Assembly: GCF_021441885.1 (NCBI RefSeq)
Contig: NZ_CP090439.1
Coordinates: 620,001 to 684,000 of the forward strand
Origin: Vibrio maritimus
Lineage (GTDB): Bacteria > Pseudomonadota > Gammaproteobacteria > Enterobacterales > Vibrionaceae
Reading direction: 5' to 3'
Length of the DNA stretch: 64,000 bases
Below the pieces are notes generated by a model. That model ran no database searches and was not told where the DNA came from. It saw nothing but the letters and a program-made list of their open reading frames with translations. A program made the position numbers and the translations under genes. Shown here piece after piece: positions 24,718-34,297 of this stretch. Position 1 is the first letter of the stretch. The number at the start of each line of letters is the position of its first letter.

Positions 24718-26892
24718 TTAGCTGGCTTTCGCGCGAACTTCCGTTAGGCGTTTAGCGATGCGATTTACCCCTTCTTGAGCGAAGATTTCTTCAAGATTCA
24801 TCGACAGCTTACGACGCCAGTTCGGGTACTCATTAACCGTACCTGGAATGTTTACTGGTTTATCCATTTCTAGCCAGTCTTCAAGCTGAACACTGAGTAG
24901 TGCAGATGAGCCCGCAGCCACATGAAGCTGCAGTGCTTCGCTTAGGTAAGCATCCATTGGTACTAGGCTTGCGTCACGACCAACACCTTCAGGCAGGTAA
25001 CCGTGCCATGCGACGCTATCAATGATGCCTTGCTTGCACTCTAGACGGTCATCAAATAGACCTGCTAGCTGCTCTTCGTTTGGATATAGACCAATCTCAC
25101 GACCCATTTTAAGGTCATCGCAGTGCCAGAAGCCGCGTAGCGTTGGCATATCGTGAGTACATAGTGCAGACATTGATTGATCCGCATAGTGCTCAGGAGA
25201 GATAAAGCCGCCATCTTCTGCTGTTTCGAAGAAGAATACCTTGTATGAGTGAACGCCTGCGTCACGAAGGATCTCTACGATTTCATCTGGTACAGTACCT
25301 AAGTCTTCACCGATAACACTACATTGATGACGGTGTGACTCGAGCGCCAGGATTGCTAGCATGTCTTCAACTGGGTAGTAGATGTACGCGCCTTTCGTCG
25401 CGTTTTCACCTTTTGGAATCCACCAAAGACGCAGCAGACCTAGAACGTGGTCGATACGCAGTGAACCACAGTGCTTCATGTTCGCACGTAGTAGCTTGAT
25501 GTATGCATCATACGATGTCGCTTGCAGTACTTGTGGGTTAAGTGGAGGTAGACCCCAATTTTGACCCAATGGACCCAAGATATCTGGTGGAGCACCGATG
25601 CTCGCATCCATCACTAGGTTGCCATTGTCTGCCCATGTTTCAGAGCCAGAATCCGCAACACCAACAGCTAGGTCACGGTAAAGACCAACGGCCATACCCT
25701 TCTCTTCTGCTAGTGCTTGAGCTTCATTGATTTGAACATCAGCAATCCACTGCAAGTACATGTAAAGCTGAACTTTATCTTGGTTATCAGCAATATATTT
25801 TTGCGTCGCTGCATTTTCAAAACGACGGTACTTCTCTGGGAATACCGGCCAACCCCACATGTTGCTGTCTTCTGCGTGAAGCTCAGCGTGGATCGCATCG
25901 AATGCGGCTTGATGAAGTAGGCTTTCACCGCCTGCCTCAACGAAGTCTAGGAATAGTTTTGCGCGCTCAGACTGCTTGTCTAGGTGACGAGATTTGAACT
26001 CATCGAATAGCAGTGGCAATACGCTCATCTTAAGCTCAGCCACTTCGGTGTAGTTCACCCAGTGTGACTCACGCGCTTTTTGAAGGCGTGCTTGGAACTC
26101 AGAGCCACCAACGATTTGCTGTGCATCTGCACTTAGCGCAAATTCTGCGACAGAGCTAACGTCGATGTAAAGAATGTTCAACCAGCGGCGAGAAGACGGG
26201 CTGTATGGGCTCGCACCTTCTGGGTTAGCAGGGAACAATGAGTGAATCGGGTTAAGACCCACAAAGTCACCACCACGTGCAGCGATATCCGCTACAAGCT
26301 GTTTAAGGTCACCAAAATCACCGATACCCCAGTTATGCTGAGTACGAAGCGTGTAAAGCTGGATACTTGGACCCCAAAGCTTTTTACCTTCATCGATCGC
26401 ACTTTGTTTGTAACAAGCACGCGGAGTACGGATAAGTGTCATCTCGTAAGGAGCTTTACGGCGCTTACGCTCTAAGTAAAGCTTGTGGTAACCCCATGAA
26501 AGGTTGTTTGGTAACGCAAATACTAAAGGGCCACCCTCAGCACGTTCATCACGAACGATCTGAGATTGAAGATAGCCTTCAAGTACTTCTCCTTGCTCAG
26601 TCTCTAGACGCCAGCTGAAATCGCTTTCTCTCGCGCTCACACCTAAATGAAGTTCTACTTCAACGGCATCACCGTCTTTAACAACCAGTACAGGGTCTAG
26701 CACTTCCTTCTTATGCTTTTTCTCTGCAGATTTTAGTAGTGATTCATCATTAGTCGTGTCGTAGCCTAAAGACGCAAGCAGACGAAGAATGGTTTCGTCC
26801 TCAACTCTGGCTTCGTCGCCCCACGCACTTACGTAGCTGTCGGCTATTCTTGCCATCTCAGCAACTTGTTTTAATGCTGTTTGTTCTGTCAT
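24718..26892 (-). CDS. malQ: 4-alpha-glucanotransferase (amylomaltase)
   Basis: A 724-residue GH77 enzyme that transfers glucan segments between maltodextrins. Family features are WGPSIQLYTLRTQHNWGIGDFGDL, GLNPIHSLFPANPEGASPYSPSSRRWLN, the nucleophile region LRIDHVLGLLRLWWIP and the acid/base Glu in SVIGEDLGTVP. An in-frame start at 26964 lies inside the malP-malQ hairpin; ATG 26892 follows GGAGAG and starts MTEQTALKQ, so I use it. It is downstream of malP, as in E. coli malPQ. Confidence 0.96.
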   Translation of the reverse strand: MTEQTALKQVAEMARIADSYVSAWGDEARVEDETILRLLASLGYDTTNDESLLKSAEKKHKKEVLDPVLVVKDGDAVEVELHLGVSARESDFSWRLETEQGEVLEGYLQSQIVRDERAEGGPLVFALPNNLSWGYHKLYLERKRRKAPYEMTLIRTPRACYKQSAIDEGKKLWGPSIQLYTLRTQHNWGIGDFGDLKQLVADIAARGGDFVGLNPIHSLFPANPEGASPYSPSSRRWLNILYIDVSSVAEFALSADAQQIVGGSEFQARLQKARESHWVNYTEVAELKMSVLPLLFDEFKSRHLDKQSERAKLFLDFVEAGGESLLHQAAFDAIHAELHAEDSNMWGWPVFPEKYRRFENAATQKYIADNQDKVQLYMYLQWIADVQINEAQALAEEKGMAVGLYRDLAVGVADSGSETWADNGNLVMDASIGAPPDILGPLGQNWGLPPLNPQVLQATSYDAYIKLLRANMKHCGSLRIDHVLGLLRLWWIPKGENATKGAYIYYPVEDMLAILALESHRHQCSVIGEDLGTVPDEIVEILRDAGVHSYKVFFFETAEDGGFISPEHYADQSMSALCTHDMPTLRGFWHCDDLKMGREIGLYPNEEQLAGLFDDRLECKQGIIDSVAWHGYLPEGVGRDASLVPMDAYLSEALQLHVAAGSSALLSVQLEDWLEMDKPVNIPGTVNEYPNWRRKLSMNLEEIFAQEGVNRIAKRLTEVRAKAS

Positions 26893-26962
26893 CGCTCTCT
26901 CCGAAGGACTTCTCTTAACCTTCAAATCGGTAGGGTTATTATTAATTTTAAAGTAAAAAGCC

Positions 26963-26998
26963 AAGGTACCTCTGTCCCTAAAGGAACTGAGGTACCTT
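26963..26998 (-). terminator. Intercistronic malP-malQ hairpin
   Basis: Perfect 10-bp stem AAGGTACCTC (26963-26972) and GAGGTACCTT (26989-26998), followed on the minus strand by GGCTTTTTACTTT. Probably an attenuating or message-processing hairpin within the operon. Confidence 0.7.
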
Positions 26999-27009
26999 AA
27001 TTTTATTTA

Positions 27010-29463
27010 TTAACGAGAAACTGATTCTAGTTTCCAAATGTTGTTCACGTAATCGCGAATTGAGCGGTCTGATGTGAACTTACCAACCAATGCGGTGTTA
27101 AGAATCGCTTTCTTAGCCCAACCAGCTTGGTCTTGGTACTGTTTGCTCATGTCTTCGTGCGCTTTCACGTAAGATGCGAAGTCTGCTAGACATAGGTATG
27201 GGTCACCACCGTCAAGTAGGCTGTCGTACGTTGCACGTAGTAGACCTGGTTGACCTGGAGTGAACTCATCACCTAGTAGTAGGTCTAGAGATGCTTTCAA
27301 TAGTGGGTCAGCGTTGTAGTAGTCGTATGGGTTGTAACCTGCAGCTTGCGTGCGTTTCACACCATCAACATCAAGACCGAAGATGTAGATGTTCTCGTCA
27401 CCGACTTCTTCACGGATCTCAACGTTAGCACCATCCATCGTACCGATAGTAAGTGCGCCGTTAAGAGCCATCTTCATGTTACCCGTACCTGATGCTTCTT
27501 TACCTGCCATAGAGATTTGCTGAGAAACGTCAGCAGCTGGAATCAACATTTCAGCCATGCTTACACGGTAGTCAGGGATGAATACCACTTTCAGCTTACC
27601 GCCTAGGCGTGGGTCGTTGTTTACTTTCTCAGCAACCTTGTTAATCGCAAAGATGATCTCTTTCGCTAGGTGGTAGCCAGGTGCCGCTTTAGAACCGAAG
27701 AAGACAACACGTGGAGCCATATCAAATGTTGGGTCATTCAATAGGCGGTGGTATAGAGACAACACGTGTAGCAAATCTAGCTGCTGACGCTTGTACTCGT
27801 GCAGACGCTTGATCATCACATCAAAGATAGCATTTGTGTCTAACTCGATGCCCATGTTTTCCAGAACCCAATCAGCTAGACGCTGTTTGTTTTCTTTCTT
27901 TACAGCCATGAATTCTTTTTGGAATTTCGCGTCTGTTGCGTATTCAGCAATGCCTTCTAGCTGCTCTAGTTTCGCTGGCCATTCTGGGCCCACTTTTTCA
28001 GTAATTAGCTTAGAAAGACCTGGGTTACAGAACTTCAACCAACGACGTGGCGTGATACCGTTCGTTACGTTGTGTAGACGAGTTGGGTACATCTCATGGA
28101 ACTCAGGGAATAGGTCTGCTTTCACTAGCTCAGAGTGAAGTGCTGCTACACCGTTTACTGCGTATGAACCGATAACACATAGGTTAGCCATACGAACCAT
28201 GCGGTGGAAACCTTCTTGGATGATAGAAAGCTTCGCTTGCTTCTCACCGTCGCCAGGCCACATTGCACGTACTTCTTGTAGGAAGCGGTGGTTGATTTCA
28301 AAGATGATTTCCATGTGACGTGGAAGTAGACGCTGGATTAGCGACTCAGACCAAGTCTCTAGTGCTTCTGGAAGTAGTGTGTGGTTTGTATATGCGAAAG
28401 TCTTAGAAGAAATCGCCCACGCGTCATCCCAGCTCAAACCTTTCTCATCAAGAAGGATGCGCATTAGTTCAGGAATAGCGATCGTTGGGTGCGTGTCGTT
28501 AAGCTGAATAGTTTCTTGCTTAGGAAGATCCGCCAGTGTGTAACCTGCAGCCTCGTGACGACGCAGAATATCGCGTACAGACGCAGCTGAGTGGAAGTAC
28601 TGCTGCATTAGACGCAGTGTCTTACCTTTCTCGTGGTTGTCGTTCGGGTATAGAACCTTAGTAATGTTACCCGCATCGATTAGCGCGTGCTGTGCTTCGA
28701 AGTAGTCACCGTTGTTGAAGCTTTCTAAAGAGAATGGTGCGATTGCTTGACATTCCCAAAGACGTAACGGGTATACAGTGTCAGATTCGTAACCAACAAT
28801 GGGTAGATCCCAAGGCATTGCTTTAACCGTCATGCCTGGAACCCACTTACGAACTTCTTTGCCACCTACGTTTACAACTTCAACGTGACCAAAGAAACCA
28901 ATCTCTTGTGCGAGTTCTGGACGAGCTACTTCCCATGGGTAGCCTTCAACACCGCGCCATGCATCTGGTGCTTCTTTTTGACGACCATCTTCGAAAGATT
29001 GCTTGAATAGACCGTATTCGTAGTGAAGACCGTAGCCTACAGTTGGGAATTCTTGAGCGGCACATGAATCCATGAAACATGCTGCTAGACGACCTAGACC
29101 ACCGTTACCTAGTGATGGGTCACGCTCTTCTTCTAGAAGGTCAGTTAGGTTGTGACCTAGCTCAGCCATTGCGTCAGTTACTTGATCGTAAAGACCCATG
29201 CTGATTAGGTTGTTACCGGTTAGACGACCGATTAGGAATTCTAGAGATAGGTAGTTAACGCTTTTTGCGCTCTTGATGCGCTCATCTGCTTCAGTTTCAA
29301 GCAGGTCAAAAGTCGTTAGCTCAGCAAGCGCACGACCCATTGCTAGATACCACTGACGTTCAGTCGCAGTTTCTACTGTCGTTGCGTAAGTTGCTGATAG
29401 GTGTTTCTTAACACTTTCTTGGAAAGAAGCTTTATCAAATTTTTTCTGTTGCGCAGGTTTCAT
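27010..29463 (-). CDS. malP: Maltodextrin phosphorylase
   Basis: An 817-residue GT35 glucan phosphorylase releasing glucose 1-phosphate from maltodextrins. The pyridoxal-phosphate region EASGTGNMKMALNGALTIGT and the GNGGLGRLAACFMDS and GYGLHYEYGLFKQ stretches are typical. Length fits the maltodextrin/glycogen phosphorylases. It begins malPQ, divergent from malT across 541 bases holding activator-like sites. Glycogen phosphorylase is the alternative; the malQ and malT neighbours favour MalP. Confidence 0.95.
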   Translation of the reverse strand: MKPAQQKKFDKASFQESVKKHLSATYATTVETATERQWYLAMGRALAELTTFDLLETEADERIKSAKSVNYLSLEFLIGRLTGNNLISMGLYDQVTDAMAELGHNLTDLLEEERDPSLGNGGLGRLAACFMDSCAAQEFPTVGYGLHYEYGLFKQSFEDGRQKEAPDAWRGVEGYPWEVARPELAQEIGFFGHVEVVNVGGKEVRKWVPGMTVKAMPWDLPIVGYESDTVYPLRLWECQAIAPFSLESFNNGDYFEAQHALIDAGNITKVLYPNDNHEKGKTLRLMQQYFHSAASVRDILRRHEAAGYTLADLPKQETIQLNDTHPTIAIPELMRILLDEKGLSWDDAWAISSKTFAYTNHTLLPEALETWSESLIQRLLPRHMEIIFEINHRFLQEVRAMWPGDGEKQAKLSIIQEGFHRMVRMANLCVIGSYAVNGVAALHSELVKADLFPEFHEMYPTRLHNVTNGITPRRWLKFCNPGLSKLITEKVGPEWPAKLEQLEGIAEYATDAKFQKEFMAVKKENKQRLADWVLENMGIELDTNAIFDVMIKRLHEYKRQQLDLLHVLSLYHRLLNDPTFDMAPRVVFFGSKAAPGYHLAKEIIFAINKVAEKVNNDPRLGGKLKVVFIPDYRVSMAEMLIPAADVSQQISMAGKEASGTGNMKMALNGALTIGTMDGANVEIREEVGDENIYIFGLDVDGVKRTQAAGYNPYDYYNADPLLKASLDLLLGDEFTPGQPGLLRATYDSLLDGGDPYLCLADFASYVKAHEDMSKQYQDQAGWAKKAILNTALVGKFTSDRSIRDYVNNIWKLESVSR

Positions 29464-30004
29464 TACGAAATCTCACTTTCAAGTTTTATCCATCTGTCAC
29501 ATATCGTGCATGGTGACGTATCCATAAACATCCTCCTAAGTCCGACTCCCTGAAGGATGAGTGAGGAGGGCGTAGGGGGCGTACTCCCCTTCACTAAGTG
29601 ATCGATGTCCCATTCCGATATTGGATTCGGTTTTTTCTGGTGATAGCGATCACGCCAAGCTCAGTTTTTAATCTAAGCGCTATCGAAGAAACATTTACTA
29701 TCGCATCGGTGACTAAATACAAAAATTGCTGTTGAGATCACAGTTAGCCGTAAAAAAGCCCCCAAAAAATCTGAAATTTTGTATACATGGCTGACCAATA
29801 CCCTTTCGAATGCGTACCAATAAGTGACGAACTTCACATATATGAGGCGTAGTTGGGGTGTGGGACACGCAATAATTAAAATCTAGCGCTCGATCAAACA
29901 CTGTATAACCTACTGTTTCATAACATCGAGGCTGCTCTATAAAGCTGTGGTAAACGCTCCCTCCTCCTTGAGGAGTAGAAACAATAATTAGTAGGAAATA
30001 TCTT
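29464..30004. promoter_or_regulatory. malP-malT divergent control region
   Basis: A 541-base region without a supported gene. G-rich motifs at 29550-29600 (GGATGAG, GAGGAGGG, GGGGGCG and, on the minus strand, GGGGAGT) resemble degenerate MalT boxes (GGGGAKGAGG), and more G-rich motifs lie on the minus strand at 29957-29976. GTGATAGCGATCAC at 29640-29653 is a clean CRP core. The arrangement matches the E. coli malT/malPQ logic: CRP on malT and MalT on malPQ. MalT-box calls are tentative. Confidence 0.5.
29640..29653. promoter_or_regulatory. CRP site
   Basis: GTGA-TAGCGA-TCAC, a perfect inverted core with six-base spacing, between malP and malT. Confidence 0.6.
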
Positions 30005-32713
30005 ATGTGGATTCCTTCAAAACTGACTCGACCAGGCCGCTTGCACAACGCCATCGTTCGCCCTCGAGTATTAGATCTGCTTGCACAGGCTCCCTTTTAT
30101 AAACTCGTTCTTTTTCGCTCGCCTGCAGGTTACGGTAAAACGACTATGGCCGCGCAATGGCTATCGGATAAACCACATGTAGGTTGGTACAGCATCGACG
30201 AAAGCGACAATGATCCGTTCCGTTTCGTTAACTACTTGCTGCAGGCCATCAACAAGGCCACCAACAACACCTGTCCTAACGCACAAAAGCTGGCAGAACG
30301 TCGACAGTTCTCATCGCTGCATTCTCTCTTTAGCGAAGTGTTTGCCGAGCTGACTAGCTATCACCACGAGTGTTACATCGTCTTAGATGACTACCATCTG
30401 ATTACTGACGAAGAAATTCATGAAGCAATGCGCTTCTTCCTTAAGCACATGCCAGATAACATCACGCTCGTGGTGACAAGTCGTGGAAATCCGCCGCTGG
30501 GGACGGCGAATTTGCGCGTACGCGATCTGATGATTGAAATTGGCAATGAGCTTTTAGCGTTCGATACCGAAGAAACAACGCGTTTCTTTAGTCAGCGACT
30601 GGCCAGTGAAATTGATAATGAGACCGCTAACTCACTGCGCACCTATGTTGAGGGTTGGCCTTCTGCTCTGCAGCTTTTTGCATTGCAGGCCCAGCATCAA
30701 AAACGCACCCTGGCGCAGTCAGTAGAAACTATGTCTCAGTTCAACCATGCACACCTTTGGGACTACCTCGTTGAAGAGGTCTTCGACCTTCTTGATAAAG
30801 AGACTCGCCACTTCCTGATGCAGTGTTCAGTACTCGATCACTTTAACGACAGCTTGGTCACCGCACTGACCAAACGTGACGACGCGCTTAGTATGATCGA
30901 ATCGCTCAACCGCTTTGGTTTATTTATTTACCCGCTTGAAGGTGAGAACAACTGGTTTAGGTTCCACAACCTATTTGCAGAGTTCTTATCTCATGAGCGT
31001 AAAGCGCGTATTCCTCAGCAAGAAAATGAGTTGCATCTAGCAGCCGCAAACGCATGGCTGCAGCAAAAAGTGCCACATCAAGCGCTTCGACACGCTCGCT
31101 TGGCGAATAACAACGACTTAGTGGCTGAAATACTGCTTGAGTTTGGTTGGAAGATGTTCAACCACGGTGAACTGGCAACGCTTGAAGACGCGATTGATGT
31201 ACTCTCTGCTGACCAGCTCTACAGCCAACCTAAGCTGTGTATGCTGCAAGCTTGGCTTGCTCAAAGTCAGCACAGATACAACGACGTTGGTGAACTGATT
31301 GCCAAGGCCGACGCTGAAATGGCGGATCGCCAAGTCAAACTAACGGCAAAAGAGGAAGGCGAGTTCCACGCGTTACGCGCACAAGTTGCTATTAACCAGA
31401 ACTCTCCTGATAAGGCGATTGAGCTTGCAGAACTCGCGCTAAGTGAGCTAGATCATTCTGAGTATCGCAGCCGAATTGTGGCGACCTCTGTCGTCGGTGA
31501 GGTTAACCACGTGATCGGCAACCTCAGCCGTGCGCTGTCAATGATGCAGCAAACTGAGAAACTAGCGAGGCAATACCATGTCTACCATCAGGCGCTATGG
31601 GCTCAGTTGCAGCAAAGTGAAATCCTGATCGCACAAGGCTATGTTCAAGCGGCTTTTGAGATCCAAGAAAGTGCCTTCAAACTGATTGAAGAACAACAAC
31701 TGCATCAAGTACCTATGCACGAGTTCTTGCTTCGAGTGCGTGCGCAAGTACTCTGGTGTTGGAACCGCCTAGATGAAGCGGAAGAGTGTGCGTATAAGGG
31801 CATCGATGTGCTAGGTAACATCGACCCAAGTAAACACCTACACAGCTACTCTATGATTGCACGCATCGCGATTGGTCGAGGTGAGCTAGACAAAGCTTCA
31901 AAAGTCATTGAGCAGATACAGCACCTAATGAAGCAATCGACTTACCACGTTGATTGGACCGCGAACGCATCTCTATCACTGCTTCTATACTGGCAAGCGA
32001 GAAACGACATTGAATCGATTGAGCAGTGGCTAGAAACCGCGACTAGACCAGAAGAAGCGTGTAACCACTTCTCACAGTTGCAGTGGCGTAACATTGCCAG
32101 AGCGCAAATAAACCTTGGTCAGTATGAGCAAGCTCAGGTTACGCTCGACTTCCTCGATAAAGAAGCGAAACAGCATCAGCTCGTCACTGATCGTAATCGC
32201 AACCTTATCGTCGAAGCGATTCTCAACGTCCACAACCGTAACGAAGAGAAAGCGAAAGAACTCCTGAAAGAAGCGTTAGTACTTACTAACCAGACAGGCA
32301 TGATCGGTAACTTCCTCATTGATGGCGCTACCATTGGCCACTTGCTTGCTAACTTGGTTTCAAAGTCTGACTTGGGTGATCTCGAGCGTCACCGCGCTCA
32401 ATTGCTGATGAAAGACATCAACACCACTCAGCGTAGTCGCTCAGTGCACTTTAACGAAGAGTTTGTTGAAAAGCTGGTCAACCACCCGAACATCCCTGAG
32501 TTAGTACGTACTAGCCCGCTAACCCAGCGTGAGTGGCAGGTTCTTGGTTTGATATACTCTGGTTTTAGCAATGAACAGATTGCTCAAGAACTGGATGTAG
32601 CAGGCACAACGATTAAGACTCACATTCGTAACCTGTATCAAAAGCTCAACATTGCCAATCGTAAAGAGGCAATCAGCACTGCTGAGAACTTGCTGCAGTT
32701 GATGGGGTACTAA
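30005..32713 (+). CDS. malT: MalT, ATP-dependent activator of the maltose regulon
   Basis: A 902-residue STAND-class activator. The N-terminal NTPase has Walker A SPAGYGKTT (about 39-47) and Walker B CYIVLDDYH; a winged-helix and TPR-like helical region follows, and a C-terminal LuxR-type HTH (TQREWQVLGLIYSGFSNEQI and TTIKTHIRNLYQKLNI). Starting MWIPSKLTRPGRL and 902 residues long, it is a close fit to E. coli MalT (901). It activates mal genes when ATP and maltotriose bind. Confidence 0.97.
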   Translation: MWIPSKLTRPGRLHNAIVRPRVLDLLAQAPFYKLVLFRSPAGYGKTTMAAQWLSDKPHVGWYSIDESDNDPFRFVNYLLQAINKATNNTCPNAQKLAERRQFSSLHSLFSEVFAELTSYHHECYIVLDDYHLITDEEIHEAMRFFLKHMPDNITLVVTSRGNPPLGTANLRVRDLMIEIGNELLAFDTEETTRFFSQRLASEIDNETANSLRTYVEGWPSALQLFALQAQHQKRTLAQSVETMSQFNHAHLWDYLVEEVFDLLDKETRHFLMQCSVLDHFNDSLVTALTKRDDALSMIESLNRFGLFIYPLEGENNWFRFHNLFAEFLSHERKARIPQQENELHLAAANAWLQQKVPHQALRHARLANNNDLVAEILLEFGWKMFNHGELATLEDAIDVLSADQLYSQPKLCMLQAWLAQSQHRYNDVGELIAKADAEMADRQVKLTAKEEGEFHALRAQVAINQNSPDKAIELAELALSELDHSEYRSRIVATSVVGEVNHVIGNLSRALSMMQQTEKLARQYHVYHQALWAQLQQSEILIAQGYVQAAFEIQESAFKLIEEQQLHQVPMHEFLLRVRAQVLWCWNRLDEAEECAYKGIDVLGNIDPSKHLHSYSMIARIAIGRGELDKASKVIEQIQHLMKQSTYHVDWTANASLSLLLYWQARNDIESIEQWLETATRPEEACNHFSQLQWRNIARAQINLGQYEQAQVTLDFLDKEAKQHQLVTDRNRNLIVEAILNVHNRNEEKAKELLKEALVLTNQTGMIGNFLIDGATIGHLLANLVSKSDLGDLERHRAQLLMKDINTTQRSRSVHFNEEFVEKLVNHPNIPELVRTSPLTQREWQVLGLIYSGFSNEQIAQELDVAGTTIKTHIRNLYQKLNIANRKEAISTAENLLQLMGY

Positions 32714-32740
32714 TCCTAATCAAACACAAACCACAAAAGC

Positions 32741-32775
32741 AAACGCCCAGTATTTTTTACTGGGCGTTTTTTATT
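32741..32775 (+). terminator. malT terminator
   Basis: Stem AAACGCCCAGTA (32741-32752) with TACTGGGCGTTT (32758-32769) and TTTTATTTTT tail. Confidence 0.93.
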
Positions 32776-32778
32776 TTT

Positions 32779-33255
32779 CTAGACTTGCCTACGATGACAG
32801 CGTGTCTCCTCTCCCTTCGCATCAACAAGGACCATAGAACTCTCCGTTAATACTGAAACCTCTGTGCTAAGCAGGTGAATATCGTTTAATTCCTTCTCTA
32901 TTGTTTCTGAGAGTTCATGCCCAGATGAACTGGTGCTGTCCAATGCCAGCACTTCAAACTCTTCCGTTATCGTCGACCCTTGCAATGACCAGTGACCACT
33001 GGTGATCAGCTCTACTCGAGCAGCACCTTTACCCGTCGCTATAGGAAAATTCAAGAATACCCGTCCGCTAAACTCACCATTATTACCGTAAGCTACATGC
33101 ACTTTAGTTTTAATGTCAGTCAGCTTGTAATCACACTGCCAAGCGCCCGACACATTTTGCTGTGTAATCGCCAAACGGTTCTCTTGCTGGCTCTTCGGTT
33201 CTCCACAACCGACCAGCAGCGCTGCAGTTAGCCCCAAGACCATGGTTTTATTCAT
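32779..33255 (-). CDS. Putative lipoprotein
   Basis: A 158-residue protein with lipoprotein signal MNKTMVLGLTAALLVGC (lipobox Cys17) and a mature, probably beta-rich domain containing SGAWQCDYKLTD and EETRCHRR. No family recognised. It stands alone, convergent with malT. Confidence 0.65.
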   Translation of the reverse strand: MNKTMVLGLTAALLVGCGEPKSQQENRLAITQQNVSGAWQCDYKLTDIKTKVHVAYGNNGEFSGRVFLNFPIATGKGAARVELITSGHWSLQGSTITEEFEVLALDSTSSSGHELSETIEKELNDIHLLSTEVSVLTESSMVLVDAKGEETRCHRRQV

Positions 33256-33331
33256 GACACATCCTTGTGTTGACTATATTTTATAAATTGTAGTGAATCT
33301 CTTGTTTTCTCCTGCGAAAACATCGTCCAAT

Positions 33332-33982
33332 TTAGGCAGGCATCACAATTAAGCCTAGTGGTTCTAATAGCTGTGCCTGCTGCCAATCACAAATCTTAAC
33401 ACCGGTCAGATCAACCCGTCTTGGGTCCAATCCTTCAAGTTCTACATGGCATAAATCAGCGCCTTGAAAACGGTACTGTGACCAAGCATCAGAAGAAAAA
33501 ACGCCGCGACTCAAATCCGATTCGCGAAAAGACGCGCCTTGCAAGTTTGCACCTATCCAACGATTCTCAAACAAGTCACATTTCTCAATGATGATGCGCT
33601 CGAAATTGGTGTAGGACAGGTTGCATCCGGTGATGTAAGCCGAGCAGAAGTACATGGTATGACTCACTTGGTTGGCAAAGCGTGCTCTCGCAAAGTTTGC
33701 ACCCTTCAGGTCACACTCTCTAAACTCGATGCCAAAGCAGTCCGCCCCTTCAAAATTGCACATCGCCATCTGACGGTACTTAAAGCTGGCATCTTTCAAA
33801 TTGGTGTATTGAAAATGACACCCCTCTAAATCCAAGGGTTCAATAAACTTGCAGCGCTCAAAGCGAGCTTCTGAGAGGTCGGCGCGAGAAAAGTCACACT
33901 GGTAGAATTGGCAGTTCTCGAAAATTTCCCCAGAGAGATCGTGATGGCTGAAATCATGGTGTTCAAAAATTTTGTCTTTCAT
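33332..33982 (-). CDS. qnr: Qnr-family pentapeptide-repeat protein
   Basis: A 216-residue protein made of pentapeptide repeats (A/C/S-D/N-L/F-X-X), for example residues 9-51. Stretches such as FGIEFRECDLKGANFARARF, YFCSAYITGCNLSYTNFE, GLDPRRVDLTGVKICDWQQ and the C-terminal LLEPLGLIV are those of Qnr proteins, which bind DNA gyrase and protect it from quinolones. By eye it is closer to QnrVC and QnrS than to QnrB. Length (216 versus 218) and single-copy setting fit the chromosomal qnr genes of vibrios. I see no integron attC site or insertion sequence beside it, and no LexA box upstream. Confidence 0.92.
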   Translation of the reverse strand: MKDKIFEHHDFSHHDLSGEIFENCQFYQCDFSRADLSEARFERCKFIEPLDLEGCHFQYTNLKDASFKYRQMAMCNFEGADCFGIEFRECDLKGANFARARFANQVSHTMYFCSAYITGCNLSYTNFERIIIEKCDLFENRWIGANLQGASFRESDLSRGVFSSDAWSQYRFQGADLCHVELEGLDPRRVDLTGVKICDWQQAQLLEPLGLIVMPA

Positions 33983-34297
33983 AGCTTTTGTCTTCTAGTT
34001 CGTATGGTTGAAGACTAGCATCTGACGACATTGGAATCGACAAAAACAAAACCTTTAAAAACAGCAGCTTAAGACACCCAAAAATCGCCATCTTAAGGGG
34101 TCATTCGGCCACTTTTAGGGGGTATTTTTGATTGAGCGGGCGCTCAGATGATGAAAAAAGTTTTAAGCGCTAAAGAGGCTTACAGGAGGTCACCTCTCCA
34201 ATAATCACAAAGCCAGCATGTCACGTTGCTGGCTTTGAAATTAGTACCTTGAAACTAACACCTTGAAACTAACACCTTGACGTCAGCGCCCAAAAGC
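33983..34297. other. Intergenic region qnr-phn with small repeats
   Basis: No gene supported in 315 bases. It contains the palindrome TGAGCGGGCGCTCA (34133-34146), a hairpin AAAGCCAGCA / TGCTGGCTTT (34209-34236), and 2.5 copies of a 14-base tandem repeat (34246-34280). An 18-codon ATG frame at 34147 lacks a ribosome site. Confidence 0.5.
34246..34280. repeat. 14-base tandem repeat, about 2.5 copies
   Basis: Unit ACCTTGAAACTAAC occurs twice in full and once in part (ACCTTGA), just past the 3-prime end of the phn operon. Confidence 0.8.

Noticed and set aside
29713..30054. 113-residue minus-strand frame in the malP-malT region
   Set aside because: Overlaps the malT start and the regulatory region and resembles no protein family.
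33332..33982. Mobile integron cassette carrying qnr
   Set aside because: No attC-like inverted repeat, integrase or insertion sequence is visible on either side.
34147..34203. 18-codon frame MMKKVLSAKEAYRRSPLQ
   Set aside because: No ribosome site before it and a palindrome directly upstream; codon use cannot support it.
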